From Thauera sp. (GTDB lineage Bacteria > Pseudomonadota > Gammaproteobacteria > Burkholderiales > Rhodocyclaceae): DNA of 64,000 nucleotides. The translations under genes were made by a program, and so were the position numbers. The stretch is taken from contig JACKMB010000002.1 of NCBI GenBank assembly GCA_024235615.1, forward strand, positions 186,001 to 250,000, in the 5' to 3' direction. Below the pieces are notes generated by a model. It saw only the letters and a program-made list of their open reading frames with translations. It was not told the origin of the DNA and ran no database searches. Shown here piece by piece: positions 26,065 through 36,800 of the stretch. How positions within the stretch are numbered: position 1 is the first letter of the stretch; each line of letters begins with the position of its first letter.

Positions 26065-26646
26065 TCAGCGCACCGGCAGGCCGGCGAAGCCCATGAAGGC
26101 CAGCGACAGCAGGCCGGCGGTGATCAGCGCGATCGGCGTCCCGGCGAAGGCGGCGGGAACGTTGGCGAGCGCGATGCGCTCGCGCAGGCCGGCGAAGAGC
26201 AGGATCACCAGGGTGAAGCCGAGCGCCGAGCCGGCGCCGTAGAGCAGGCTCTGGATCAGGCTGTTGTCCTGCTGCAGGTTGAGCAGCGCGGTGCCGAGCA
26301 CCGCGCAGTTGGTGGTGATCAGCGGCAGGTAGATGCCCAGGGTGTGGTGCAGTACCGGGCTCGCCTTCTGGATCGCCATCTCGGTGAACTGCACGACCGC
26401 GGCGATCACCAGGATGTAGGTCAGGATGCGCAGGTGCATCATGTCCAGCGGCTGCAGCAGGGCGTGCTCGACCACCCAGGTCGCGCCCGAGGTCAGCGTG
26501 AGCACGAAGGTCGTGGCCAGGCCCATGCCGAGCGCGGTCTCGAGCTTGCCCGATACCCCGAGGAAGGGGCACAGGCCGAGGAAGCGGACCAGGATGACGT
26601 TGTTCACCAGGGCCGTGCCGAGCAAAAGCAGCAGATATTCCTTCAT
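26065..26646 (-). CDS. rnfA: Rnf electron transport complex subunit A
   Basis: A 193-residue, six-helix membrane protein of the RnfA/NqrE family: [32 protein letters not shown] and [14 protein letters not shown]. The two cysteines sit at the intramembrane [2Fe-2S] positions. It is the first gene of the seven-gene operon. The dyad at 26699-26714 in its upstream region matches the one before the MerR gene. Confidence 0.96.
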   Translation of the reverse strand: MKEYLLLLLGTALVNNVILVRFLGLCPFLGVSGKLETALGMGLATTFVLTLTSGATWVVEHALLQPLDMMHLRILTYILVIAAVVQFTEMAIQKASPVLHHTLGIYLPLITTNCAVLGTALLNLQQDNSLIQSLLYGAGSALGFTLVILLFAGLRERIALANVPAAFAGTPIALITAGLLSLAFMGFAGLPVR

Positions 26647-26698
26647 GTCGGGTTCCGGTTCCTGCGATCGGTTCGGGGAGCGTGCGAGTTCATGTTAA

Positions 26699-26714
26699 TT
26701 GACGTTGACGTTAA
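26699..26714. promoter_or_regulatory. MerR-type dyad between rnfA and nfu
   Basis: TTGACGTTGACGTTAA has the same TTGACGT-NN-ACGTTAR layout as 20606-20621. It sits 52 bases upstream of rnfA and 134 bases upstream of the divergent nfu gene, so it could act on both. The 202-base gap shows no other obvious site. Confidence 0.65.
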
Positions 26715-26848
26715 CGACAAGTAGTATTCGCTTCGTAGCGTCGCAATCCGATCTGCGCTCCGCAGCACCCCGATGCCTCCGTGCACGGACTGCGCGGAAC
26801 GTTTCCGAACGTCGCAGCAACGCCCCACCCGAGCCGCAGGAGCCCGCC

Positions 26849-27457
26849 ATGCCCAACGTCACCGCCGTCATGTCCACGCCCAACCCCCTGGCGAACAAGT
26901 TCATGCTCGACGCGCCGCTCTACACCGGTGCGCCGCGTCACTTCCGCGTCGGTGTTCCCGTCGTCGGCGACACCCTCGGCGAGAGCCTGCTGGCGGTGCC
27001 CGGCGTGGTCGACATCTACTGCACCGGGGGCTTCATCACGATCACCCGCGACCCGGGCACGCCCTGGTCGGCGATCGAGCCTGCCGTCACCGAGCTGATC
27101 GAAGGGCACAAGGCGCGCCGCGTCATCGGCATCGCCAACCCGGCCGGGCCGGGAGGGGCTCCCGGCACGGCGAGCGGCGGTGACGAGGCCGCGGGCGAGG
27201 AGGCGGTGGAGGTGGAGGCCGACGATGCGGAGTTGCTGATGCGCATCAACCAGATCCTCGACGAGCACATCCGCCCCTTCCTCGACCAGGACGGCGGCGG
27301 CCTCGACGTCGTGAAGCTGAAGGAATTCACCCTGACGGTGCGCTACAAGGGGGCGTGCGGCGGCTGCCCTTCGTCGTCGACCGGGACGCTGTTCGCGATC
27401 AACAACCTTTTGCAGAGCTACGTGGACGACCGCCTGCTGGTCGAGCCGATCTACTGA
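26849..27457 (+). CDS. NifU-like Fe-S scaffold protein (Nfu type)
   Basis: A 202-residue protein with an N-terminal Nfu domain (MSTPNPLANKFMLDAPLYTG) and a C-terminal NifU domain: ILDEHIRPFLDQDGGGLDVV, then KGACGGCPSSSTGTL with the CxxC cluster ligands. A glycine- and acid-rich linker separates them. Nfu proteins carry [4Fe-4S] clusters to target enzymes. The start at 26849 has AGGAG; a TTG start upstream overlaps the regulatory dyad and is rejected. Being divergent from rnf, with a dyad between, it probably serves cluster supply for Rnf or other Fe-S enzymes of anaerobic metabolism. Confidence 0.9.
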   Translation: MPNVTAVMSTPNPLANKFMLDAPLYTGAPRHFRVGVPVVGDTLGESLLAVPGVVDIYCTGGFITITRDPGTPWSAIEPAVTELIEGHKARRVIGIANPAGPGGAPGTASGGDEAAGEEAVEVEADDAELLMRINQILDEHIRPFLDQDGGGLDVVKLKEFTLTVRYKGACGGCPSSSTGTLFAINNLLQSYVDDRLLVEPIY

Positions 27458-27580
27458 TCGCATCCGTCGCGGGGCGCCGGGCGGGAGCGTAGGCCGCCGT
27501 CCGCAGTGCGGCTGGCCGGGACGGCGGGCGATACAATTCCCGTCCTTCCACCATTCGCCGCATCCGGCCGAGGGCGGTCC

Positions 27581-29299
<1,719 letters not shown>

Positions 29300-30013
29300 A
29301 TGGGCGCAGCGGTCCGCCTCGGCTTGATCGACAGCGGCTGCAGCGCCGCGCACGCGTCGAACGTAGTCGCGGCGGCGGCCTTCGGGGTGCAGGACGGCGT
29401 CGTCCGCCGCGGCGACGCGCAGCCCGACCGGCTCGGGCACGGCAGCCGGATCGCCGATGTGCTGCTGCACTTCTTACCGCAGGCCGAGCTGGTCGTGGCG
29501 CAGGTGTTCGGCGAGCGCCTGACCACGAGCGCGCTGCAAGTGGCGGCTGCGATTGACTGGGCGGTCGCGAACGAAGCACACATCCTCAACCTCAGCCTCG
29601 GTCTGCGCGCACCCCGCGCGGTGCTGGCCGAAGCCTGCGCGCGCGCGCACGCCGCCGGCGTGCTGCTGTGCGCGGCGGCGCCCACGCGAGGGGCGCCGGT
29701 GTTCCCGGCGGCCTTTGCGGACATGTTGCGGGTGACCGGCGATGCGCGCTGCGCACGTGAGGAGGTGGCTGCGCTCGGCGCCGCCCATGCCGACTTCGGT
29801 GCGCATGTACGCCCGCTCGACGGCACGCTTTCCGGGGCGGGCGCGAGCATGGCCTGCGCGCACGTGAGCGGCCTGGCTGCGCGCCACTTCGCCGCCGGGG
29901 GCGGTCCGGCCAGCCTGCGTGCCTGGCTGCAGGCGCAGGCGCGTTTCCACGGGGTGGAGGACCGTGCCCGCGAGGCGGCGGCGCGCGCAGCGCGCACGGA
30001 CGATTCGCGCTGA
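29300..30013 (+). CDS. qhpE: Subtilisin-like protease for the gamma-subunit leader
   Basis: A compact 237-residue S8 peptidase with no signal peptide. The triad is visible: Asp11 (GLIDSGC), His47 (LGHGSRIAD) and Ser183 (GAGASMACAHVSG). Typical subtilases are much longer; the small cytoplasmic form fits QhpE, which removes the N-terminal leader of the cross-linked QhpC peptide. It follows the ABC exporter without any spacer. The 28-base gap to the convergent UbiU-like gene has no clear terminator. Confidence 0.85.
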   Translation: MGAAVRLGLIDSGCSAAHASNVVAAAAFGVQDGVVRRGDAQPDRLGHGSRIADVLLHFLPQAELVVAQVFGERLTTSALQVAAAIDWAVANEAHILNLSLGLRAPRAVLAEACARAHAAGVLLCAAAPTRGAPVFPAAFADMLRVTGDARCAREEVAALGAAHADFGAHVRPLDGTLSGAGASMACAHVSGLAARHFAAGGGPASLRAWLQAQARFHGVEDRAREAAARAARTDDSR

Positions 30014-30041
30014 GCGGCGCAGGCGCGGCCGCGGCGCCGTC

Positions 30042-31109
30042 TCAGTCGGAGGTGGGGGTGGGGGAGCTCGAGGGCGCGTGCCGCCCCGTCTCCCGCGCTC
30101 GCTCGGCCTCGCCCACGACCTCGGGGTAGTAGCACATGAAGCCGGTCGCGCAGTGCTCGTGCGAAGGCCGCAGCTCGCGCGCGCGCGCCATCACCGCCGC
30201 GGGCGATTCGCCGCGCTCGTGGGCGTCGAGGATCTGCCTGACCATGCGCACGCTGGCGAGCTTGCGCTCGGGCGGACCCTCGCGCCCGGCGATCTTGAGC
30301 GCGTGGACACCGCCGCGCCCGAGCGCCGGGATCGCGCACAGGCCGCAGGGGCCGAAGGGCATGCCTTCCGCGGTGGTGGTGAAGCCGCAGGAGAAGCGGT
30401 ACCACAGCCAGCGCCGGTAGGCCTCGTCGTTCTCCTGCAGGCGGGCGGCGAGTGTCGCCGAGAGCGGCCGGCCGTCGCGGTGGCGGTGTACGTAGGCGTA
30501 GCGGTCGAGACAGATCGGGCCGCCGAGTGCGCCGGGCAGGTGCAGGGTGTTGCAGCTGCCCTCCTCGTAGACGCAGCCGTCGTTGAGCACGAAGGCCTCG
30601 ATCTCGAGGTCGGGTACCGCGGCGGCGATCTCCGCGGCTTCGTCGAGCGTGATGTCGCGCGGCAGGATCAGCCGGCGCGCGCCGAGCTCCTGGTAGAGGC
30701 GGGCGCCGTCGGCGTTGCGGCAGGTGGCCACCGAGCTGACGTGGATGCGCAGCCCCGGCACGGCCTCGGCCAGCGCCAGGATCAGGCCCGGGTCGCTCGC
30801 GATCACTGCATCGCCCCCAATGTCGGCATAGCCGCACGCGATCTCGAGCGCGAACTCGATCTGCTCGACCGAATACTGCTGCGCGTTGAGCACCAGTGAG
30901 AGCTGCACGCCATGGCGGTGGGCGAGTTCCACCGCCTCGGCGAGCACAGCCAGCGAGGGCAGATTGCCGCCGGGGCGGCGGTTGGCGCTGGCGCCGCCGA
31001 AGCGCTCGGCCCACTCGCGCGGCGTCACCCCGCAGTAGAGCTCGTCCGCGCCGGCACGCGCCAGCGCGGCGATCTCGTCGAGTTGCCGGATGGGGGCGAC
31101 GATCTTCAT
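30042..31109 (-). CDS. U32-family protein, UbiU-like
   Basis: A 355-residue TIM-barrel protein of peptidase family U32. The signature region EAFVLNDGCVYEEGSC holds Cys179 and Cys186. Cys200 (GGPICLDR) and Cys241 (RFSCGFTT) complete a four-cysteine set placed as in UbiU, where the cysteines bind a [4Fe-4S] cluster. GPCGLC and the C-terminal block ALKIAGREGPPERKLASVRM are also U32-like. UbiU works with UbiV in oxygen-independent hydroxylation of the ubiquinone ring; other U32 proteins hydroxylate RNA. The start at 31109 has a GAGGAG. It is the third gene of the aldehyde dehydrogenase operon, next to qhpE. True ubiquinone synthesis is the main alternative role. Confidence 0.8.
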   Translation of the reverse strand: MKIVAPIRQLDEIAALARAGADELYCGVTPREWAERFGGASANRRPGGNLPSLAVLAEAVELAHRHGVQLSLVLNAQQYSVEQIEFALEIACGYADIGGDAVIASDPGLILALAEAVPGLRIHVSSVATCRNADGARLYQELGARRLILPRDITLDEAAEIAAAVPDLEIEAFVLNDGCVYEEGSCNTLHLPGALGGPICLDRYAYVHRHRDGRPLSATLAARLQENDEAYRRWLWYRFSCGFTTTAEGMPFGPCGLCAIPALGRGGVHALKIAGREGPPERKLASVRMVRQILDAHERGESPAAVMARARELRPSHEHCATGFMCYYPEVVGEAERARETGRHAPSSSPTPTSD

Positions 31110-31119
31110 GCGGGTCTCC

Positions 31120-32088
31120 TCACAAGGCCTCGCCGGGCACGATCAGGCGCGCCACCCGGCCCGCGGCCACGGCCGCGGCGAGCACGGCGAGGCTCGCCGC
31201 GGAGTGGCGGCAGAACATCGTGTTGCCGACGTGCAGGGTCTCCCAGGCGTCATGCGTGCCTTCGCGCGCACGCTCGGTGCGGGCAGCTAGGCCGAGGCAC
31301 TCGTGATGGCAGAAGGGCCGCGGTGCGAAACGCTCCGGCCCGGGGCGCGCGAGCCCGGCGGTGCGGCACATGCGCCCCTTGGCGACGAATGCGAAGGGAA
31401 GGTGCACGCCGAGCGGCAGTGGCACGCCGGCGAAGCTGTCGGCGCCGGCGAAGAGCGGCATGTCCATCTCGACCCGCGTGATCCCCATGCGGGCGAACAG
31501 GCGCTGCTGCCAGGGCGAGGCGAAGCCGTGGGCGGCGGGCGGGGCGTACTGCGGGTTGCCCAGGCGCGGGTCCTTGAGCATGCGGCACAGGATGCGACCG
31601 GCGACCGCCTGCAGCAGGGGATGGCGTTCGTGCAGGCGCAGCGCCACGCCCCAGTCGTTGACCACCACCTCCGCGCCCGCGGGCAGCAGGGCGAAGAGTG
31701 GTTCGAGTGCACGCAGGACCTCCGGCGAGGCGACCGGCGTGAGCAGGCAGACCGCCAGCCCGGCCGCCGACGCCTCGGCGAGCGTGCGTTCGAGCTGCTC
31801 CGGTTCGGGCAGCAGGCGCTCGCAGAACTCGCTGCCCACGTGCAGCCGCGTCGGGCGCAGCGGCGCCAGCCAGTCGGCGAGTGCCTGGTCGTGCAGGGTG
31901 GCGGACCAGAACGCCGCGCGCGCCGGAGGACCGGCGCACAGCCGATCCAGCGCACGCGGTCGCACCATCGACACCGCGATCGCCACCCCGCTCGCCGGCA
32001 GCGCGGCCAGGGCGGTGGGCGACGCCGCGCTCACGCCTGTGGGCGGTGACGCGGGCGGACGGCGCAGGAAGGTGAGCGGAGCGGACAT
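31120..32088 (-). CDS. U32-family partner protein, UbiV-like
   Basis: A 322-residue protein resembling UbiV. The segment RLHVGSEFCERLLPEPEQLE (Cys89) matches the UbiV position of its first cluster cysteine. The later KGRMCRTAG and PRPFCHHECLG supply three more cysteines with the C-x3-C spacing seen in UbiV. An extra N-terminal region of about 40 residues is not seen in E. coli UbiV. UbiU and UbiV act as an Fe-S heterodimer. Its ATG directly abuts the aldehyde dehydrogenase stop, and the UbiU-like gene follows after 10 bases, so the three are one operon. The similarity is motif-level; a profile search should confirm it. Confidence 0.72.
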   Translation of the reverse strand: MSAPLTFLRRPPASPPTGVSAASPTALAALPASGVAIAVSMVRPRALDRLCAGPPARAAFWSATLHDQALADWLAPLRPTRLHVGSEFCERLLPEPEQLERTLAEASAAGLAVCLLTPVASPEVLRALEPLFALLPAGAEVVVNDWGVALRLHERHPLLQAVAGRILCRMLKDPRLGNPQYAPPAAHGFASPWQQRLFARMGITRVEMDMPLFAGADSFAGVPLPLGVHLPFAFVAKGRMCRTAGLARPGPERFAPRPFCHHECLGLAARTERAREGTHDAWETLHVGNTMFCRHSAASLAVLAAAVAAGRVARLIVPGEAL

Positions 32089-33510
32089 TCAGGAGGTCGG
32101 GAGATTGATGTTGAGCAGCTGCGGGCGGGTGTATTCGAGCAGGCCCTCGAGGCCGAACTCGACCCCGAAGCCCGACATCTTGCAGCCGCCGAACGGGCAG
32201 TGCGGCAAGACCTCGGCGTGGCCGTTGATCCACACCGTGCCGCACTCCAGGCGGTTCGCCACCGCGCGCGCGGCCTCCGGGTCGCCCGACCACACCGAGC
32301 CGCCGAGGCCGTTCGTGCTGGCGTTGGCGAGCCGTACCGCCTCGTCCACGTCGCGGTAGCGGATCACCGGTAGCACCGGGCCGAACTGCTCCTCGTCGAC
32401 CAGCCGGGTGCCGTCGGCGATGTCTGCGACGATGGTCGGCGGGTAGAAGTAGCCCTTGCCGGGCAGCGGCTCGCCGCCGCACAGGATGCGGGCACCAGCC
32501 GCGCGCGCGTCCTCGACGAGCTCGCACACGCGCTCGAACTGGTCGCGGTTCTGGATCGGCCCGAAGCTCGTGCCCTCGTCCAGGCCGTTGCCCACCTTCT
32601 GCCGCGCGGCGATGGCCACCAGATGGCGGCACATGTCCTCGTACTGCGACTCGTGCACGTAGAGGCGCTTGAGCGCGGCGCAGGTCTGTCCCATGTTGAG
32701 GAAGGCGCTGCCGAACACCCCCTCGGCGATCGCGCCGATGTCGGTTCCGGGCAGCACGATCCCGGCGTCGTTGCCGCCGAGCTCCAGGGTGAGGCGCTTC
32801 AGCGTGTCGGCGGCGTTGCGCATGATGTCCTGGCCGGTGCGCGTCGAGCCGGTGAACACGATCTTCTGGATGCCACGATGGCCGGAGATCTCGCGCCCGA
32901 GCGCGCCGCCGCCGGCGACCGCGTTCACCAGCCCGGGTGGCGCCACCTCGTCGATCAGTTCGACCAGGCGCAGGGTGTTCAGCGGCGTCAGCTCGGAGGG
33001 CTTGATCACCACCGCGTTGCCCGCGCGCAGCGCGGGCATGATGTGCCATACCGCGATCATCAGCGGCCAGTTCCACGGCGTGATTGAGCCCACCACGCCG
33101 AGCGGGCGGCGGTGCAGCTCGATGCGCTTGCCGGGGCGGTCCTCGATCACCTCGACCGGCAGCTCGAGTGCGGCGGTGGCGCGCGTCCACGCGACCGCGC
33201 CGCCGACCTCCATATGCGCGAGCGCAAGCGGCTTGCCCTGCTCGCGGACGATGATCTCTGCGAGCTCGGGCGCGTTCTGCTCGATGCGTGCGGCGATCGC
33301 CTCGAGCAGGGCTCGACGTTCCTCGCACGTGCTGTGCTGCCACTGCTCGAATGCCCGCCCGGCTGCTGCCACCGCCGCGTTTAGCTGTGCGGGGGACGCG
33401 TTCGGGCACTCGGCGAAGGCCTCGCCGAGCGCGGGGTCGATGACCGGCAGGGTGCCGCGGTCTCCGGCGACCTTGCGGCCGTCGATGACGAGGGAGGGCG
33501 TCTTGTTCAT
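32089..33510 (-). CDS. NAD(P)-dependent aldehyde dehydrogenase
   Basis: A 473-residue ALDH-superfamily enzyme. Visible active-site parts are TPWNWPLMIA (oxyanion asparagine), FTGSTRTGQDIM (cofactor loop), LELGGNDAGIVL (general-base glutamate) and NMGQTCAALKRL (nucleophilic cysteine). It would oxidise the aldehyde released by the amine dehydrogenase, for example phenylacetaldehyde to phenylacetate. It heads an operon with the UbiV- and UbiU-like genes. Its upstream region carries the promoter element shared with qhpA. Substrate is inferred from context. Confidence 0.93.
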   Translation of the reverse strand: MNKTPSLVIDGRKVAGDRGTLPVIDPALGEAFAECPNASPAQLNAAVAAAGRAFEQWQHSTCEERRALLEAIAARIEQNAPELAEIIVREQGKPLALAHMEVGGAVAWTRATAALELPVEVIEDRPGKRIELHRRPLGVVGSITPWNWPLMIAVWHIMPALRAGNAVVIKPSELTPLNTLRLVELIDEVAPPGLVNAVAGGGALGREISGHRGIQKIVFTGSTRTGQDIMRNAADTLKRLTLELGGNDAGIVLPGTDIGAIAEGVFGSAFLNMGQTCAALKRLYVHESQYEDMCRHLVAIAARQKVGNGLDEGTSFGPIQNRDQFERVCELVEDARAAGARILCGGEPLPGKGYFYPPTIVADIADGTRLVDEEQFGPVLPVIRYRDVDEAVRLANASTNGLGGSVWSGDPEAARAVANRLECGTVWINGHAEVLPHCPFGGCKMSGFGVEFGLEGLLEYTRPQLLNINLPTS

Positions 33511-33861
33511 GGATCGGATCCTGGCAGGAGTTGGCGGGTAATGTTACGGACCGGAGGCGGCACAGCCGCCGCAGTCACGGCCGGCACCCGGGAGGGAGGA
33601 GACCGGATGCCGGCCGGCGTCGGAAAGAGCGGACCGCAGCGCACGCCGAGCGGGCGCATACAGTGCGGGGCCGGGACGGCAGTCGCGCCACCCGTGGTGT
33701 GGGGTGAGCGCTCCATGCCGCGGGCGCCCCTTGCGCCCGGGCCGCAGGCCCGGCCTCCGTTGGTGGCAAGACTAGCCTCGGGCTGTAAACCAGTTTTCGA
33801 GTATTTGTACGGAATTGTGCGCAGTTGTAGCGCGCCGCGGAGCGCTCGGGTGCGGCCGGCT
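33511..33861 (-). other. 351-base leader/intergenic region upstream of the aldehyde dehydrogenase operon
   Basis: The region holds the shared promoter element (33785-33822), a -10-like CTAGTC (33770-33775, minus strand) and, just inside the predicted transcript, a perfect hairpin CCGGGCCGCAGGCCCGG (33737-33753). The predicted 5' leader is about 250 bases. A 69-codon minus-strand frame (start 33716) ends in an ATGA overlap with the dehydrogenase ATG, but it has no ribosome-binding site and is proline/arginine-rich, so it is probably not a gene. Confidence 0.5.
33785..33822 (-). promoter_or_regulatory. Shared bipartite promoter element, aldehyde dehydrogenase operon copy
   Basis: On the minus strand GCGCACAATTCCGTACAA is followed after 14 bases by GTTTAC. 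Spacing is identical to the copies at 41055 and 51189. The direct repeat GCACA/GTACA with a 10-base period is the sort of site an OmpR-type regulator binds. A weak -10 follows nine bases after GTTTAC. Confidence 0.75.
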
Positions 33862-36800
33862 TCAGCGCGGCGCTGACTCGGGTTCTGCCACCACCTGCGC
33901 CGATGTGAAGCGGTATAGCGCCGCGAGGCTGTCCTCGAAAAGCGCCTGCAGCGGCATGGCCTGCGTGCGCAGGTCGGCCGGGAGCGGCGTGCGTTCGAGT
34001 TCCCGGCAACGCGCGGAGAAGGCGGCGAGCCCCAGGTTCCCCGTCATGCCGACGAGCCGGTGCAGGCGTTCACGTTGGGTAGCGGGGTCGGCGCTCGCGG
34101 CGAGTTCTTCCAACCCTGCGCGCCCTTGGCGGGCGAGCATCTCCATCATCGGACGGATGCGGTCGTCGCCGAGGTGGGCGAAATGGGTGGTGAGCAGCCG
34201 CGTGTCTAGTAGGCCGGTCGCCCGCGCGTCCGGGCTCGGCGCGGGTGGTTCGTCGAGGCTGCGGATGAGTTCGTCGAAGTCGAAGGGCTTGCCGACGACC
34301 GCATCCACGCCGGCTTCGCGGTAGCGTCCCACCTCGTCGGTGGTGACCGAGGCGGTGAGCGCGACGATGCGCACATGCGCCTTGCGTGCATCGGGATGAC
34401 GACGGATCCGTCGCGCGACCTCCATGCCGTCCAGGTCCGGGAGGTGGATGTCGAGCAGGACTGCATCGAAATCCTCGCGCTCGTGCAGCTCGAGCGCGCC
34501 ATAGCCGTCGACCGCGAAGCGCAGCTCGTGGCCCTCGTCCTCGAGCAGCGTGCCGGCGATGCAGCGGTTCAGCTCCACGTCTTCCACGACCAGCAGCCGC
34601 AGGCGCCGTCGCCGGATCGGGGTGGCCGGCCCGGGCAGTGCCTGTGGCGCCGTGGTGGAGACGGCATATTCCAGCTCGCACCAGAACGTGCTGCCCTCTC
34701 CCGGCTGGCTGCGCACGCCGATGCTGCCGCCCTGCAGCTCGACCAGGCGGCGACAGATCGCCAGCCCCAGCCCTGTGCCGCCGAAGCGGCGGGTGATCGA
34801 TTCGTCGGCCTGGGTGAATTCCGCGAAGATGCGGCGCTGCGCCTCCTCGGCGATGCCGATGCCGCTGTCCTCGATCTCGAGGCGCAGCCGGCAGCGCCCC
34901 ATGCTCCTCGCCAAGCCCCGCGCGCGCACGGCGACGAAGCCGCGCGCGGTGAACTTCACCGCGTTGCCGGCCAGGTTGAGCACGACCTGATGCAGCGCGC
35001 GGCGGTCGCCGAGCACGACCTCTGCTAGCGCCGGATCGATCTCTAGGCGCAGCTCGAGCCGCTTCTGCGCGCTCATGGTCGTCAGCATCGGACGCAGGGC
35101 TGCAAGGGCTTCGGCAGGGGAGAAGGGCGCGGACTCGAGCGCGAGCTGCCCCGCCTCGATCTTGCTGAAATCGAGCACGTCGTCGAGGATCCCGAGCAGC
35201 GTGCTGCCCGAGGTGCGGATCGCCTCCACCCATTCGGCCTGGCCCGGATCCAGCCGGGAGCGGGCGAGCAGCTGCGCCATCCCCAGGATGCCGTTCATCG
35301 GGGTGCGGATTTCGTGGCTCATCGCTGCGAGGAAGTCGCTCTTGGCGCGGCTGGCTGCCTCGGCGCGCTCGCGTGCAAGTTCTGCGCGCTCCTTGGCCTT
35401 GCGTTCGCCGATGTCGGTGAGCGAGCCTTCGTAGCAGCGCAGCCGCCCCCCATCGTCGAGCACGCGGCGGGCAGAGATGGAGACCTCGATCTCGCTGCCG
35501 TCGCGTCGACGCCAGAGCGTCTCGAAACCCACCACCTTCTCCTCCATGTTGAGGCGGCCGAGAAAGCGGCGCTGGTCTTCGGCATGCACGAAGCATTGTG
35601 TGCTGACGTCGGTGATCCCGGTGAGGAAGTCCGCCGCACTGTCGTGGCCGAGGAGGCGGACGAGGGCAGGGTTGGCGGACAGGAAGCGCCCCTCGGGATC
35701 GACCTGGAAGATGCCCTCGATCGCGTTCTCGTACAGCGAGCGGTAGGCCTGCTCGGATTGCTGCAGGCCGAGGTACAGCTTGGCGTTCTCGATCGAGATC
35801 GCTGCCTGCGCGGCGAGGATGCGCAGCGTCTTCAGGCGCTGCTGGTCGAAGATGTCGCGGCCTTGCCGGTGCTCCAGGTAGAGCAGGGCGGTGAGCTCGC
35901 CGTGGTAGAGGATGGGCATGCACAGCAGCGATCGCGGCGCCCGTGCGCGGATGTAGGCGTCGTGCGCGAACATCTCCTGCTGGGCGGCGTCGCCCAGCAC
36001 CAGAGCCTCGCCGGTACGGGCGACGTAGTTGAGCACGCTGACGGGCACGATGTTCGTCGCCGCTTCGAGGGCGAGACTGCACATCCGCGTCGACTCTTCA
36101 TCCATCCCGGCGATCGCCTCGAGGTGCAGATGTCGTTCCCGGCTCAACGCGAGGGCGCCGCGCTGCGCCCCCGCGCTGGTCAGTGCGAGCTGCAGCAGGC
36201 GCTCGAGCAGGCGCTCCAGCACGATTTCGTCCGAGATCGCCTGCGAGGATTCGATAACGGAGGAGAGGTCGAAGGACTGGTTTGTTTCGTCACCACCCGT
36301 CATCGCCTCGCCAGCGAGGGCGAGACCCGACGGACGCGGCCACAGCCCGTACTCCTCGAGCTGCTCCTGCAGGTGCACGACGCGGGAGTGGACGCCGAGG
36401 CGCCGGTAGCGGCGGCAGGCGTCGTCGAAGCAGGTGCGGGCGATTGCGCGTTCGCCCGCGTCGAGATGGAAGCGGCCGGCGAATTCGCAGGCGAGCGCGG
36501 CGTCGAGCCCGAAGGCGCCCTCCTCGGCGAGCGCGATGGCGCGATCGTAGGTCGCAGCCGCACCGGGGCTGCCGCGCACGCGCAGCCATTCGGCCTCGAT
36601 CAGCACCACGCGGTGGGCGTGGTTGGCAGGGGCGTGCGAGGCCTGCATGCGGACATGGCGCACGATGCGCCGCAGGGTCCGGAGGGCCCGTCGGCGCGCC
36701 TTGCCGGGTTGCGGCAGCGTGCGCAGAAGGGCGAGTGCGTGCAGGCTGCGGAACCAGGTTGCGGTATAGGTGCCCCCGACATAGGGCAGGTGAGGCTCGC

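Noticed and set aside
26699..26848. TTG start at 26699 for the nfu gene
   Set aside because: It would place the start in the regulatory dyad and add an unconserved 50-residue extension. The ATG at 26849 has AGGAG and the conserved N-terminus.
33507..33716. A 69-codon frame before the aldehyde dehydrogenase
   Set aside because: No ribosome-binding site, biased composition and no recognisable similarity. The ATGA overlap with the dehydrogenase start is likely coincidental.
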